Positions 13,401 through 24,460 of a stretch of 64,000 bases of DNA are shown in pieces. The notes under the pieces were generated by a model that saw nothing but the letters and a program-made list of their open reading frames with translations, was not told the origin of the DNA and did not search any database. The stretch's first letter is position 1, and each line of letters starts with the position of its first letter. Made by a program: the position numbers and the translations under genes. Origin of the DNA: Rotaria sp. Silwood1 (taxonomy: Eukaryota > Rotifera > Eurotatoria > Philodinida > Philodinidae); assembly GCA_905250075.1 (NCBI GenBank), contig CAJNOP010000017.1:471017-535016 (forward strand), written 5' to 3'.

Positions 13401-16400
13401 TGACATTACTTTGTTTTTCATTCAAAATATAATCACAAACAATTGAATATTTTATAGTTTCTTGATGCTATAGCCGTCTCTATAGACTGAATATCCCTGT
13501 TCATGAATTAGGCATTGTAATAGCCTCACTATTGAATAAAACAAGTCTGCATACAAATGCAAATAATATACTCGCTAAACCTGTTCTGTAATTATCTTGC
13601 AATACGCGATAGATATTTAGTAATTAGGATCAATGCCAATGGGTTTTTGTACAAACAACCATAATTGAGAACAGTTCTATAAATATTTTGTTAAGTTTGT
13701 GGCATTATCTAACGAAATCCTTTTAATACTATCTTGTAGCATTCGTATTAGTCAGACTATAGATGTGCCCTTTTAAGATTATTTTCATCTAGTCGCAAAA
13801 AATTAGATGCCAAATTTGTTTGTGTGAAACTTGCAATAAAAGCAGAAAAAAAGTTTGCTTCTCGAGAACGTTCAAAACTTTTCGATCATACTGAATATAA
13901 TAATTTAAATATCTGATAAAAGAGAATAAAAATGGGACAGTTTCATGGTATGGAGAGAGAGAGAGGGAGATTGAATATCAAGGAAAATAAATGTGACCTC
14001 GATATTTCTATTAATATGTGTTTAAATCACAGAGGATGATATAATCAAAACCACTTGTGCTCTACTAATCGGTTACATAGATTAATGTATGGATGAAAAG
14101 TACTGATAAAAAAGTTCCTTGACTAATGATAAAGACATTAATATCAATTACGAGCTTATTAATCAAAACTGACATATTTAGATATCTAATGAATCTGATC
14201 TTGTTTCACAAATCTTTAACTAAGCATAATCTCTTTAGTTCTTAAACTATTATGATCTAAAATTATTATTTTTTATATTGTCGAAGTGTGGAAAAAATCT
14301 ATAGAATACATCTACTTTATAAATTCTTCTAGATGAGTTATTTTCAACTTGTCTTCCGAGAAATAAAAATTTTCTAAAATATAATATTCGATCAACTTCT
14401 CAAATTTCTTCCATGAAAATCAATGATTTCACTAAATTGACTTTTTTTTTTTTTTTTTATAAAAGAATTTCATTTTCAAACACATTCTAACAGAGCTTTC
14501 GTAGTACTTTATAAGCAGAAGGATAGCATTCCTACAAAGATTGCATTGGTTTTCTCGAAGTTTATAGCTATTGCATTATTTGTCCGTACTCACAAAAAAA
14601 AATTTGTTCACTCTACGGAAAAGAAAAGCTGAAAAACAAACATTCTCTTCTATTCAAGCTAAATTACAAATTTTCCATGTTAATTAAACTAAAATCTTTC
14701 AAGATAATGTTTATGATATTCAAACTAGTTGATTAAAAATGTTGAACTTTACGAAATCTTCTAGAATAACATTTTGTCTTCATATTGATTTCATTGTCTA
14801 TTTTATGAAACATCATCTCATAGAAAAATTCATCTATATATATAGAAACTGAACTAAATACAAATTCAACAAATCTTCCTTCTGCACCACCAATTCCTCC
14901 TCGACAAATAAAATCTGATGATAAAACAACAACAACACCATTAGTTTTTATCAAACAATCTAATTCGGTAAATTCCTGTTCAATCAATAACATTAATAAT
15001 GTCAATACAACAAAAGGTTTGTCAATATATATATTTTAGAACACTCAATTAGTTTTTTGAAAAAAAAAACAAATTTTTTATACAGATTTATCAAATGAAT
15101 TTAAATCTAATAATGATCACATTGATAATGATCAAACATTATTAATTCAAAGATTTCCACAAAAAATATCAACATCTCTAACTAGCGGGTAAATAGTTAA
15201 TCTTAATGTTTTTTTTTTTTAATTCAATTTATTAATAGATCTCATCAAAGCAATTCATTACGTATTGACAAAATGAACAGTGCATCCAATCGATATACAT
15301 TAGCGAATAGTCAATCAATACCTTATGTAGTTAAAGTAAATAGTTTTTTAGTTTTCAAAACAATTATTTCTATAGTTTTTATTTCTTCAATCTATTTATT
15401 AAAAAAAAAACAAAAGGAGCAAACATCTTCGGATAATTTGAAATTGAATAAAACTAATAGTAGCAGTTATAATAAAATATCTTTATTAAATAAATTTCCT
15501 CTATTTGCTTTACCTATATCTGAATTAACATCATATGATAATAATCGTGCATTATATGATAATATTTTAAATTATTGTCTTAATCCATTAAATGAATCAA
15601 ATTCAATTTATGCAAAATTTGATTTTCATCATCGAAGTTTAAATTTATCAAGTCAAGAAGAACAATTTGAACGACGTTGTGCTAATTATGATAATTTATC
15701 ATATCTTTTTATTGATGGAATATCATCAAAAAAAACTTTATATAGAGGAAAAAGAAATATAGCTTCTTGTAAAGATTATTATGCTGCTACTAATAGATTT
15801 ACCTTTCATGAGGATGAACAACGTGAGTAAGATTTAGCATGAAATGACTGAAAAAAAAAACAATATGTATGTCTGAGGAACGAAAATGCATGGTTTGAAT
15901 TGTTAATATGAAAAAATAAATAAATAAAGAAATATTATTTCATCATGTAGGAGACCTTCTTTCACAACGAAACAATATCAAATAATAATCAAAATATTAA
16001 TAATCAAAGTAAGTTACAATAATATTTATTCTAATAAAATTTAAAAGATTAGTATCGAAGAATGCAATGTTACACTGTCTATCAGCGTACCCTACTACAG
16101 ATGACAGCAGTGCGCTGTATCTCCCATTGCTTTGCTTCATTAGTCTTACAAATAGTTGTGTTCTGCTCTAAATATGTACATATATAGACTAACAATGAAT
16201 GCATGATAAAACTATATTGTTCTGGAATTCACTTCGATAGAGAAGACCATTTAGAGAAAGTAGCTGAATTTTATAGAAATAGACTAAACGTTTTGAGGTT
16301 TCAAAAATCTGAATCTATAGGAGGTTTGTCGAAATTATTGAATTCAATTTTCTCGTTCAAGAAAGGTTTAGTTGTCACTTCATTCGATCAAAAAAGTCAA

Positions 16401-16795
16401 TCTAAATCCATGATCATCGTAGTTTTATTATATATTCATCGTTATTCTTTACGTACATCTGTAAACTAGTGCAGCACTCTACCTAAGACAACCAGTGATC
16501 ACTGTCATTATTGGATCTCTATTAGTATCTATTTTTTTGGACATGTAATTACCATAAAGTTCCATTTTAATCGATAGTTTACTTCAATTTAGATATATCA
16601 ATAGGTTCCTTAGCTCCTGTTATAGTAACACGCACATTAAGTCAATCAAGTGTTCGTCATGCATCATCAACAATAGTTCAAGCAACACATTCAACATTAC
16701 CTTCAACACAATTTAATCATCGTAGTTCATCATCATTAATGGCATTTCCATCAAATCATTCTCAATCTTATCATCCACTTACAACAGAATTATAA
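7484..16795 (+). CDS. EPB41L5: FERM-domain protein, EPB41L5/Yurt type
   Basis: Fourteen exons: 7484-7705, 8258-8362, 8414-8456, 8527-8605, 8672-8769, 10052-10178, 10249-10425, 12188-12436, 12521-12739, 12811-12959, 14846-15016, 15086-15188, 15239-15822 and 16593-16795; 842 residues with consistent phases. Residues ~50-366 form a full FERM domain. Diagnostic stretches are [66 protein letters not shown] and [21 protein letters not shown]-adjacent (FA) segment follows (GSRFRFRSGRTE), then a charged coiled-coil-like helix (~400-440) and a long Ser/Asn/Thr-rich tail. EPB41L5/Yurt proteins sit under the lateral membrane, oppose Crumbs and regulate epithelial polarity and adhesion. The start is the first ATG in frame with the FERM domain ([10 protein letters not shown]). 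The tail is unrecognised and its exons are less certain; residues from 15336-15416 may be a retained 81-nt intron. AATAAA lies at 16934. Confidence 0.85.
8770..10051. other. Long intron of EPB41L5 (between exons 5 and 6)
   Basis: About 1.3 kb, unlike the 50-80 bp introns around it. It holds no gene. Near 9895-9980 sits a short GC-richer palindromic piece, described separately. The rest is AT-rich with many stops in all frames. Confidence 0.6.
9908..9966. repeat. Small nested hairpin, GC-rich island
   Basis: GCGTAACT at 9908-9915 is complementary to AGTTACGC at 9959-9966. Inside lies a second stem, GAGGC (9924-9928) with GCCTC (9946-9950). The interior is visibly GC-rich in an AT-rich intron. 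Flanks 'catgtatt' and 'acatgta' extend the symmetry imperfectly. Probably a short mobile-element remnant. Confidence 0.55.
10577..11612. mobile_element. ~1.04 kb foldback (long inverted repeat) element inside an EPB41L5 intron
   Basis: The left arm (10577 to about 11040) is the near-perfect reverse complement of the right arm (about 11150 to 11612). Outer ends are GTAAGTCTTG on the left and CAAGACTTAC on the right. The arms share long runs, for example GAGCTCATATTGGGTTCCAA at 10867 against its complement near 11305, and the copies differ by scattered substitutions and small indels. The short centre (11040-11150) also has a small palindrome, TGTCGAAATT...TTTCGACA. There is no coding capacity, so it is non-autonomous. 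No clean target-site duplication is visible. It sits in the 1.76 kb intron between exons 7 and 8 of the FERM gene and would form a very long RNA hairpin in the pre-mRNA. Confidence 0.85.
12960..14845. other. Long intron of EPB41L5 (between exons 10 and 11)
   Basis: About 1.9 kb with no supported gene. Contains a short AG-repeat (13955-13970) and a pure T-run near 14443-14458. The donor is at 12960 and the acceptor at 14845; both keep the tail frame open in phase 1. Confidence 0.5.
15823..16592. other. Last intron of EPB41L5
   Basis: Strong donor GTGAGTAAG at 15823 and acceptor at 16591-16592, joining two phase-1 ends. A possible cassette at about 15951-16009 has acceptor and donor-like ends but brings a frame conflict or an early stop, so I left it out. 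The open stretch 16203-16469 inside has no recognisable domain. Confidence 0.5.
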
Positions 16796-17727
16796 ATGTT
16801 TTTAACCTCTATGAGGTTTAATTTTTAATTTGTATATATGAATATTTGGTGCTGTGTTTTTAATCATTATTGTCTGCCGTTTTTTTATAAATAATTTTAC
16901 TTTTGTCTCTATAGAATTTTTGAATGAATGATAAATAAAATTGAAAAAACCAAAAATATCATTATTATTTTCATCACATATGATTGATGAGTTCTAAATA
17001 GGTGATGTTTTATACAAATGTGACATTTTTTTTTAATTTAAGATTCTAATTATCTCACCAGCTCTATTGAATAAAATTTTCTGTCGACCAGAAAAATCAG
17101 ATGTTCTATCTAATCAATGAAATGGAATATTGTTTTTTGCGCTGAAAAAATCGATAAAATATTGCTGGGGACATCATCATGCATGACACAAACATCTATT
17201 GACACCAGCTGTGCCCTCAACTTAATAAATTACTTTGCCTCCTCCTCTTTCTCCTCCTCTCAATATGTTATTTTTGTTACTTGTCTCTCTTTTTCTCGCC
17301 TACGATAACTTATTTCTTTCCTAAATAGATAAAATATATACATCATTTACGTTTGTTTTTACTTTTATTCACACAGAGTAAGATAATAGTGATTTTTATT
17401 TAATAATTAATAATTAATATAGTGATTATTTATCTTTATTTTCAGTTGCCATGATTGATTTTCTTCTAATTTTGATAAGATAACATTTCCGAACCTCTAT
17501 TATATTCATATTTAAAACAAAACTAATTTCAAGAAAATGCATTAATATCTTAAAAATCATCAAATCTAAACCGCATCCAATCAGATTTTATAGAAACAAA
17601 AGTGGAACGGAAAATACTCACTACACAAGTAGCGACGTCATCGTCGTTAACTATCGTTATTTAACTGAATTATTGGATCGATTGTCCTTGAATTTTGTAT
17701 GTTATTTTATATATTCGACTTTTTCAG
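16796..17727. other. Intergenic between EPB41L5 and Rab3
   Basis: Holds the EPB41L5 3' end (AATAAA at 16934) and the Rab3 promoter/5' UTR. A short open stretch at 17117-17308 is Ser-rich, low complexity and not supported. A CRE-like site lies at 17633. The bases just before the Rab3 ATG (tttttcag) look like a splice acceptor, so a 5' UTR intron is possible. Confidence 0.5.
17633..17641. promoter_or_regulatory. CRE-like site upstream of Rab3
   Basis: CGACGTCAT, about 90 bases before the Rab3 ATG. It contains the TGACGTCG core on the opposite strand, as bound by CREB/ATF bZIP factors. Motif match only; a 7-mer like this is expected a few times by chance in 64 kb. Confidence 0.3.
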
Positions 17728-19102
17728 ATGACACAAAATAATGCTGGTGGATCAGCTAAAGATGCAGCCGATCAGAATTTTGATTATATGTTTAAATTAC
17801 TTATTATTGGAAATTCATCTGTAGGAAAAACATCATTTGTATGTTACTTTTATTCATATGATATTGAAGTTTTTCTTTATGAAATTAAATATACTATTTT
17901 TAGCTTTTTCGATATGCTGATGATTCGTTTACATCAGCCTTCGTCAGTACAGTTGGTATTGATTTCAAGGTTAAAACTGTTTTTCGTCATGATAAACGTG
18001 TTAAATTACAAATTTGGGATACAGCTGGTCAAGAACGCTATCGAACAATAACAAGTAAAACAAAATAATGTTTAATTGTAAATAGACAGTAACAAACTAA
18101 ATTCAATTTTTTATTTTTCTTAGCTGCATACTATCGTGGTGCCATGGGCTTTATTCTAATGTATGATATAACAAATGAAGAATCATTCAATGCTGTACAA
18201 GATTGGTAAGTTGAATCGATAGAAAAAGAGACACAATATTTTTTAGATAAATAAATACCCAAGAAATATCAATGTGTACATCCCTCTGTGTAGAAATAAA
18301 ACACCACACTGAGATTATTTTCAGGTGTACACAAATAAAAATGTATTCATGGGATAATGCACAAGTTGTTCTAGTTGGAAATAAATGCGATTTAGAACAG
18401 GATAGAGCTGTAACACAAGAACGAGGCAAACGTCTGGCAGATCAATTGGGTAATTTATAAAATATTGTATATTGAATGTACATAATATGTATATATAATT
18501 GTTGTTGTTATTGTTTATTATATTTTTTTGTTTTGGCTTTTTCTTGCTTGTTATATGTTGTGTTGTCTGTTATGTTTTTAAAGGGTTCTACAGATAAAGA
18601 CACATTCATGGGAAAAAACCCCGGTTATATTGATTGGGAATAAATGTGATATGGCAAATGAGAGAGTTGTTCAGTTGGAAGAAGGAAAAAAACTTGCCGA
18701 TACACTCGGTAAGTTTTTTTCTTTCATATATTATTTTGTTAAATGAAAGATTTTCAATGATATTCTAATTCTTAGTGTATTCGTTTCTTTTTTGTTGTTT
18801 AGGTTTGGAATTTTTTGAAACTTCCGCAAAAGAAAATATCAATGTTAAATCTGTATTTGAAAGGTAAAGAGAAAAAAATCGAAACAAAACAGTTACTTTA
18901 TAAAAATATTTTTTTTTTGTGTGTGTTTCTTTTTAGATTGGTTGATATTATTTTAGAGAAAATGTCTGATGCCAGTGATGATGCAAGTGGTACTGGTCAA
19001 GGAAATACTGTTTATGGTAATCAACCGGGTGCATATAATAAAGGAACTACAAGACTTACCGCTAATGATCAACAAACTAAAGGCAATCAATGTCAATGTT
19101 AG
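17728..19102 (+). CDS. Rab3: Rab3 small GTPase, with two alternative forms of exon 4
   Basis: Exons: 17728-17838, 17904-18054, 18124-18205, either 18325-18449 (4a) or 18584-18708 (4b), 18803-18863 and 18937-19102; 231 residues. Rab3 directs synaptic and secretory vesicles to exocytosis. Visible motifs are the P-loop GNSSVGKTS (28-36), the switch region with [18 protein letters not shown] (75-81), NKCD (134-137) and ETSAKEN, then a hypervariable tail ending CQC, a CXC double geranylgeranylation signal. [16 protein letters not shown] and the switch/interswitch sequence are typical of Rab3 rather than other Rabs. The residue 115-157 block exists in two tandem exon copies; exactly one must be used to keep the frame. 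The ATG at 17728 follows an acceptor-like sequence, and an in-frame upstream extension has no ATG supporting it. Confidence 0.92.
18325..18449 (+). other. Rab3 alternative exon 4a
   Basis: 125 nt, acceptor TTTCAG before it and donor GTAATT after it, phases 2 in and 1 out. Encodes W115 to G157 with [20 protein letters not shown] and [11 protein letters not shown]. This copy is the closer one to the usual animal Rab3 sequence. Confidence 0.85.
18584..18708 (+). other. Rab3 alternative exon 4b
   Basis: 125 nt, acceptor TTTTTAAAG before it and strong donor GTAAGT after it, same phases as 4a. Encodes the same W115-G157 block as [20 protein letters not shown] followed by [11 protein letters not shown]4 residues NKCD are intact and no stop interrupts it, so it looks functional. 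It lies 134 bases after 4a. Confidence 0.85.
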
Positions 19103-20329
19103 AAAAAAATAATAGACATATCTTTAAATAGATTATTGCAATTTTATTATTCCAGTCGATGTTTTCCTTTATATTTATTTGTTGTTGTTGTTGTTTGTCT
19201 TGTAAGAAAAAGAAAAAAGTCAATAAGATAAACATTTTTCGCATTTTTTATTTCTTTATTGAATATCATTCCAATTTAAGTTTGAGTGTATATAAATGTG
19301 ATGTGACCATATTCTTTTCCTTCTCCATGTATTTATGTATTTTTTAGTCTTTTATTTTTTGTCATGTGACCATTCATTTCGTTCTTTCTTGCGGATTATA
19401 TCTCAATCATATTTTTATGTTCAGTATTTTGATGAATTACTTTCTCATTCATGTCAGAAGAATAGTGATTCATCATTTTTTCTGGTCTTCGCGTTTGGCT
19501 CTTTATCCTATTGTTTTTTTTTTGTTTCTGTTCTAACCAAAGTATACACCATTCATACATACATTTCGAAAACACTTATTTCATGATTTTATATTAGAAA
19601 CGAGGCTTGCGAAATAATTGCTTGAATAATTCTATTCTATAGTAGAATCACGCTTGATGCATGTTAAATGAGCCGGTGGGAATCCTTAAAGTATAAAAAA
19701 AAGATTGTTGGTTCGTTGCACCATCTTTTCTTTTCTGTTCTTCTCTGTTTTTTTCCTATTTGGATCTCATTGCTATCGCTTGATCAAAGGGTTTAGTGAA
19801 ACAACTGATATAATAAAAATAGATTGAGTAAAGAAGGAGAATACATCTATCTTTGTATAGAAAAGATGTCTACAAATGATTAGTGTGTCATTTAACATTT
19901 ATCCTATAGTTATCGAAAATGCCGTAAAACAGAAAACGAAGGGCAATCAATTCAACCAAGATATACAATACATAATCGGAGCAAGAGAATTTCTAAATTC
20001 ATGACAATAATTAACAGACAGATTATTGAGGTTCTACATAACAAAGTTATGTGATGCATTAACTTTATTTCACATGAATTATTTCAAACATAAACAAAAT
20101 TTCTATAAAAGCAATAAAATTACTTTTAATATTAATGAGTTAAAATTTATTTTGAAAATTGAGATTCGTCAATAACAATCTATTTGTGCATCATTATAAA
20201 TCTTTCTTTAATTCGGAGAAAAAAATTCAGATCTAATTGTTAATGTTCTGCATAAATAGAAATTGAGATAACAAACACCTATGACAATCGATTATTAGCT
20301 CTCTTATTGATATTTATATTTTCTAGATA
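19103..20329. other. Intergenic between Rab3 and RNASEH2A
   Basis: AT-rich; includes the Rab3 3' UTR. Short hydrophobic open stretches at 19159-19586 are T-rich low complexity, not genes. An acceptor-like TTTTCTAG just before the RNASEH2A ATG suggests a 5' UTR intron there. Confidence 0.45.
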
Positions 20330-23083
20330 ATGGATATTTCAGAATTTGAAAAAAATTCTCTATCAAATATTATATTACGTTCATCATATACTCCTTCAGC
20401 TAATGATAGTGATACTGATAAATCATTCTTTCTTGGTATTGATGAAGCAGGTCGTGGTCCTGTTCTTGGTCAGTTGAAGAGAAATATTTTTCAATATATA
20501 TTTATCCGATTCTCTTACTAGGTCCAATGGTTTATTCAGCATTTTTTTGTGATGAAAATCATCTTTCAATTTTGAGTGATCTCGGTTGTGCAGGTAATTT
20601 CGACATTGTATTGAAAAAAATTTTTTCATTGAACTTTTCTTTGATTAATAGAACTAACGGGCGAATTTTCAAACTATCATTTTTTATTGAAAATTAGATT
20701 ATATAAAAATCCTTATCTATTTAAAAATCTTTAATATCATGTTTGTTTTGTTAATTAGTTGCTAATAAAGACATTGACCGTATGAAATTCAATGTCCGTG
20801 AAGGCTTACGATTTGTTCTAATTAGTAGCATAAGCCTTCAGGCTATGTTGCTTTACTACTAATGGTCTAGAGGTCGAGTCATATTGCCACTGTTTTCATA
20901 AACAGTTATTGCATATTTCAGCAGTCGAGGGCAAGACTTAAAATAGATACGAATCTTTTTCTCGCTTTCATGTCAAAACTTTTCGGAATGGATAAAATCA
21001 TTAAGATAAAACTAGATCATTCTTAAGGATTATAATGGAAAACATTCAAAAAAAAATTATCTCTGAAATTTTTCTACATATAAATATGTGTTTAATGGAT
21101 GGCGCACAATCAATTATTTTCCTTTTTTTTATGATACTTGCCAACACGTTAGAAACTTTGTTTTAGACTCATTCGATCAAAAAAATTTCCCGCTCTACAA
21201 AGTTACTATTTCTCTTTTCCAAAGAAACTTATATCTGTTGGTGCAAAATATAAAAGATGAACATCTACGGAATCGTTTAACTTCAATAAGGTTAAAAGCC
21301 AAAAACTTTTTCATAAAGATTTTGCTGAAATTTGAAATATCCAATAATGTTCTCTATAAAGTTCTGCATCTTTTTATTTATGTGTTAGTGCTTTAGAAGA
21401 AACATGTGAGAACAAGTTTTGAAATAAAACAATATGAAAAAAATCTTTTCTGACAAAATTACGTCATTTTTCTTTTTCTAATATTTCTATTCTTGCATTT
21501 AATGACTCTAGCATTTTGTTTAGAGTTAAATTTTACACTTGATAGCATGTGAACAAACGTTTCATAGGTCAAACTTCGCTTTAAAAAACATAGTTTTACA
21601 GAATGTGTCTCGAAATATTACTAGAAATGTTGATTCAAAATCTTTGTCTTCTGAAAGATAGAAAAAGTTATAGAAGTAGAAAGTAAAAAAATGTTTTTCT
21701 TAATTTATGTCAAATACTTTACTTTCATCATTGTTCATGATAAGAAAAGATTTAATAGATGTCTGCAGAAAGTCGGAAATTGCAATTAGATGACTAAGTA
21801 GGCGCTCATCTTTTAAGTTTTATGCCAACAGTAGAAAGCAATTTGAAAAACAAAGACAATAATTTTCTAGAGCAAGAGATTCTCTATTGAATACACCTAA
21901 AATGAAATCGTTAATGTGTTGAGAAGTGTTCTAAACAGAGAAAAATCTTTTATTAAGCACCATCCGAAATTACTTTAAGAAATAAACTGTAAATTAATAT
22001 TTTCTTATTTATATTAATAGATTCTAAACAATTAACAGAAGAAAATCGTTCGTCAATATTCGCTAAATATGAAGAACATAAAAATTATCTTGGTTTTATA
22101 CTTAAAGTACTTTCACCTCATATGATCTCAACATGTATGTTACGACGGTATGTATTCACTTTTCATTTCAAGTCCAGATATTTGCTTTCCTGCAATTCTT
22201 TTTTTAGAGATAAATATAATTTAAACGATATATCTCATGGTAAATATATTAAATTCTTCTATTAATTAAACATCGTGTTTGATTCTCTAGACGCAGCCCT
22301 TGAATTAATACAATTAGTTCTTGATCAAGGTATCAATGTTAAGCAGGTATAAAAAACAGAAAAACAAAGAAATGTCCACCTTCATCCTGCAAAAATCATT
22401 TGTTTTTTTCAAAGATCTTTGTCGATACAGTAGGTGATCCAGATAAATATGCAAATAAAATATGTTGTCGTTATCCAAAAATTAAAATAACTGTATCAAA
22501 AAAAGCTGATTCACTGTATCCAGTTGTATCTGCATCAAGTATTTGTGCTAAAGTAGTTCGTGATCAAATTGTTGAAAATTGGAAAATACATGAATTTGAT
22601 GAAGAAAAACAATCGATTGAATATGGTTCTGGTTATCCTAATGGTAAAAAAAAATACATTCTGCCTTTGTTTTTGTTCATCATTTAATGTGAATAGATCC
22701 TCAAACAAAGCGATTTTTAACTGAATCTATTGATAAAATATTTGGTTTTCCAAAATTTGTTCGTTTTAGTTGGTCAACAGCATCAACTATTATTGAAAAT
22801 AAATGTATTAAAGTAACTTGGTAAGAAAGTCTTTTTTTTTATTTATATATAGATAATTATTTTCTTATGTTTGTCTTGAAGGGATGATGACGGGAATGAA
22901 AATACTACAAGTACAATTTCAACAAAAAAACGTAAATCTGAAGTAGTGGAAACAACAACAAAAACACTTTTCAGTTATTTTTCTCAGAAAACTGTTACTA
23001 AAAATGATGCTATTCATCGAGGTATATCGGGCAGTCGTTTTTTTCGTGCTGCTCATCTTAAACCAGCTCTTTTTTCAATGTAA
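20330..23083 (+). CDS. RNASEH2A: Ribonuclease H2 subunit A (catalytic)
   Basis: Eight exons: 20330-20468, 20522-20593, 22021-22147, 22208-22239, 22291-22346, 22415-22643, 22697-22820 and 22882-23083; 326 residues, close to the family length. RNase H2 cleaves RNA in RNA:DNA hybrids and removes single ribonucleotides from genomic DNA in the nucleus. The type 2 RNase H active site is complete: [12 protein letters not shown] (Asp38, Glu39), FVDTVG (Asp146) and [14 protein letters not shown] (Asp174), plus the GSGYPND loop with the ribonucleotide-sensing Tyr216. LSPHMIST and [13 protein letters not shown] are typical of the eukaryotic subunit. The C-terminal tail has a basic patch KKRK (275-278) and a PIP-box-like TKTLFSYF (286-293). 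The second intron is long (1.4 kb). AATAAA at 23148. Subunits B and C are not in the window. Confidence 0.93.
20594..22020. other. Long intron 2 of RNASEH2A
   Basis: 1.43 kb against 50-70 bp for the other introns of this gene. The open stretch 21088-21396 has no recognisable domain. Near its start (20770-20840) are two adjacent small hairpins, described separately; the intron has probably taken up mobile DNA. Confidence 0.5.
20770..20839. repeat. Two adjacent small inverted repeats
   Basis: GACATTG (20770-20776) pairs with CAATGTC (20790-20796), and GAAGGCTTA (20800-20808) pairs with TAAGCCTTC (20831-20839). They lie inside an expanded RNASEH2A intron. Confidence 0.5.
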
Positions 23084-24460
23084 TTAATTGTGTATTATAA
23101 CTAATAGAAATTATTTCTTATTAGAAAAATCATATGATATATTAACAAATAAATTTATATGTATTGCTAAATATTTATTTGATTCAAATGAATTAACTAT
23201 TGTATAATACATCTGTCTAATGGAAATACACAGAACATATCTATTTTTCGAGTTTATTATTCATATAAGAGAGGTTAACATCTCTTGTATAAATGATAAA
23301 TGCAAACATAAGATATGTTCTATTTATTTTCATAATTAGTATATGGCTGAACAGCAATTTTTCAACGAAGAAAAAACTCTGTTGTAATTTCTCTTATTTC
23401 GAACGGATAAGTATCATTTACATTAACTTCTCTTAGAAATAAAAAGAAAATATCATGAGCTTTCATATCTTTTATGATCAATCGAGAAATTATATCTCTG
23501 TTGATTTGTGAAATATGTCATTGATTATCTTGTAATAGGTGGTTGCATTACACTACGATAATACAAAACTTTTCTCTGATCTATTGTAAGTAGAAGACGA
23601 ACTATTAATCATTCATATTATATCAATAAATTCCTAAAAACTACATATCAAGGAAATGAAAAAGACAAGACCATGCTTTATGTTTAGAGTAATATCTATG
23701 AATAAAAACGTTTACATTCTAATTAGTTTTTTCATAACAATATTATCCTCTTATTTATAGAATAGATTGTGTATGACTTGAGGCAACTCTCAGTAAATAT
23801 GTCCAAACATATTGTATACGGGTAAATAACTTCTGGCTACTATCTGAAAACTATTACTTTCAATATAGTATAAATATACTTGAGAAGGAAAAACAATTCT
23901 CTAGACATACTAATCATATCTCTTTTTTTTCTTCTTGTATGACAATTTTATATAGTGTCAGTAAATTTTAGGAAACTTTCTGTAATACATTTAGATGTAT
24001 ACGGTGATATACTTTATTTCAATTGTAAGACTGCTTCTGAGTTGGTTGATGACATGAAGGGTATAAACAGCTGTTTACACAAGATGCAACAATCAATCGA
24101 TGGTATAATTACAACAACAATTTTTTCTTGTCAATAGAATCACACTGTCACATGTGACAAACGATAAACAATTATATAATTTAGACTTCTCTAAATGTCA
24201 TAGATAATAAATTGATTGAAACTTATTCTTGTGCAAAAAACAAACAATCATTTTTTTCCATTAATTGATATAGAATTGGATAATCAAGAATAATATTTAT
24301 TAATTTTTGTGTTATTTATATATTTAATGCAAAATTATAAATAAAATAAGTTATACAATTCATATTGAATACATATAAATTAAACATAGAAGAATAATTT
24401 AGGCAAAATATCTATGAAAATCTAAAGGGATGAATGAAAAAAAAAAACAGGATCTTTATT
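23084..24460. other. Convergent intergenic region
   Basis: Lies between the 3' ends of RNASEH2A (plus) and the Cys-rich gene (minus). AT-rich; the open stretch 23955-24137 is not supported by any motif. On the minus strand AATAAA (24460-24455) follows directly after the stop codon of the Cys-rich gene. Confidence 0.5.

Noticed and set aside
15951-16009. Cassette exon in the last EPB41L5 intron
   Set aside because: Every splice combination gives either a stop or a phase clash with the final exon, whereas direct splicing 15822 to 16593 is clean.
19159-19586. Hydrophobic open frames after Rab3
   Set aside because: Produced by T-rich sequence reading as Phe/Leu/Ile; no conserved pattern.
20840-20900. 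Possible tRNA or SINE B-box (AGGTCGAGTC)
   Set aside because: No cloverleaf could be drawn and no A-box at the right distance.
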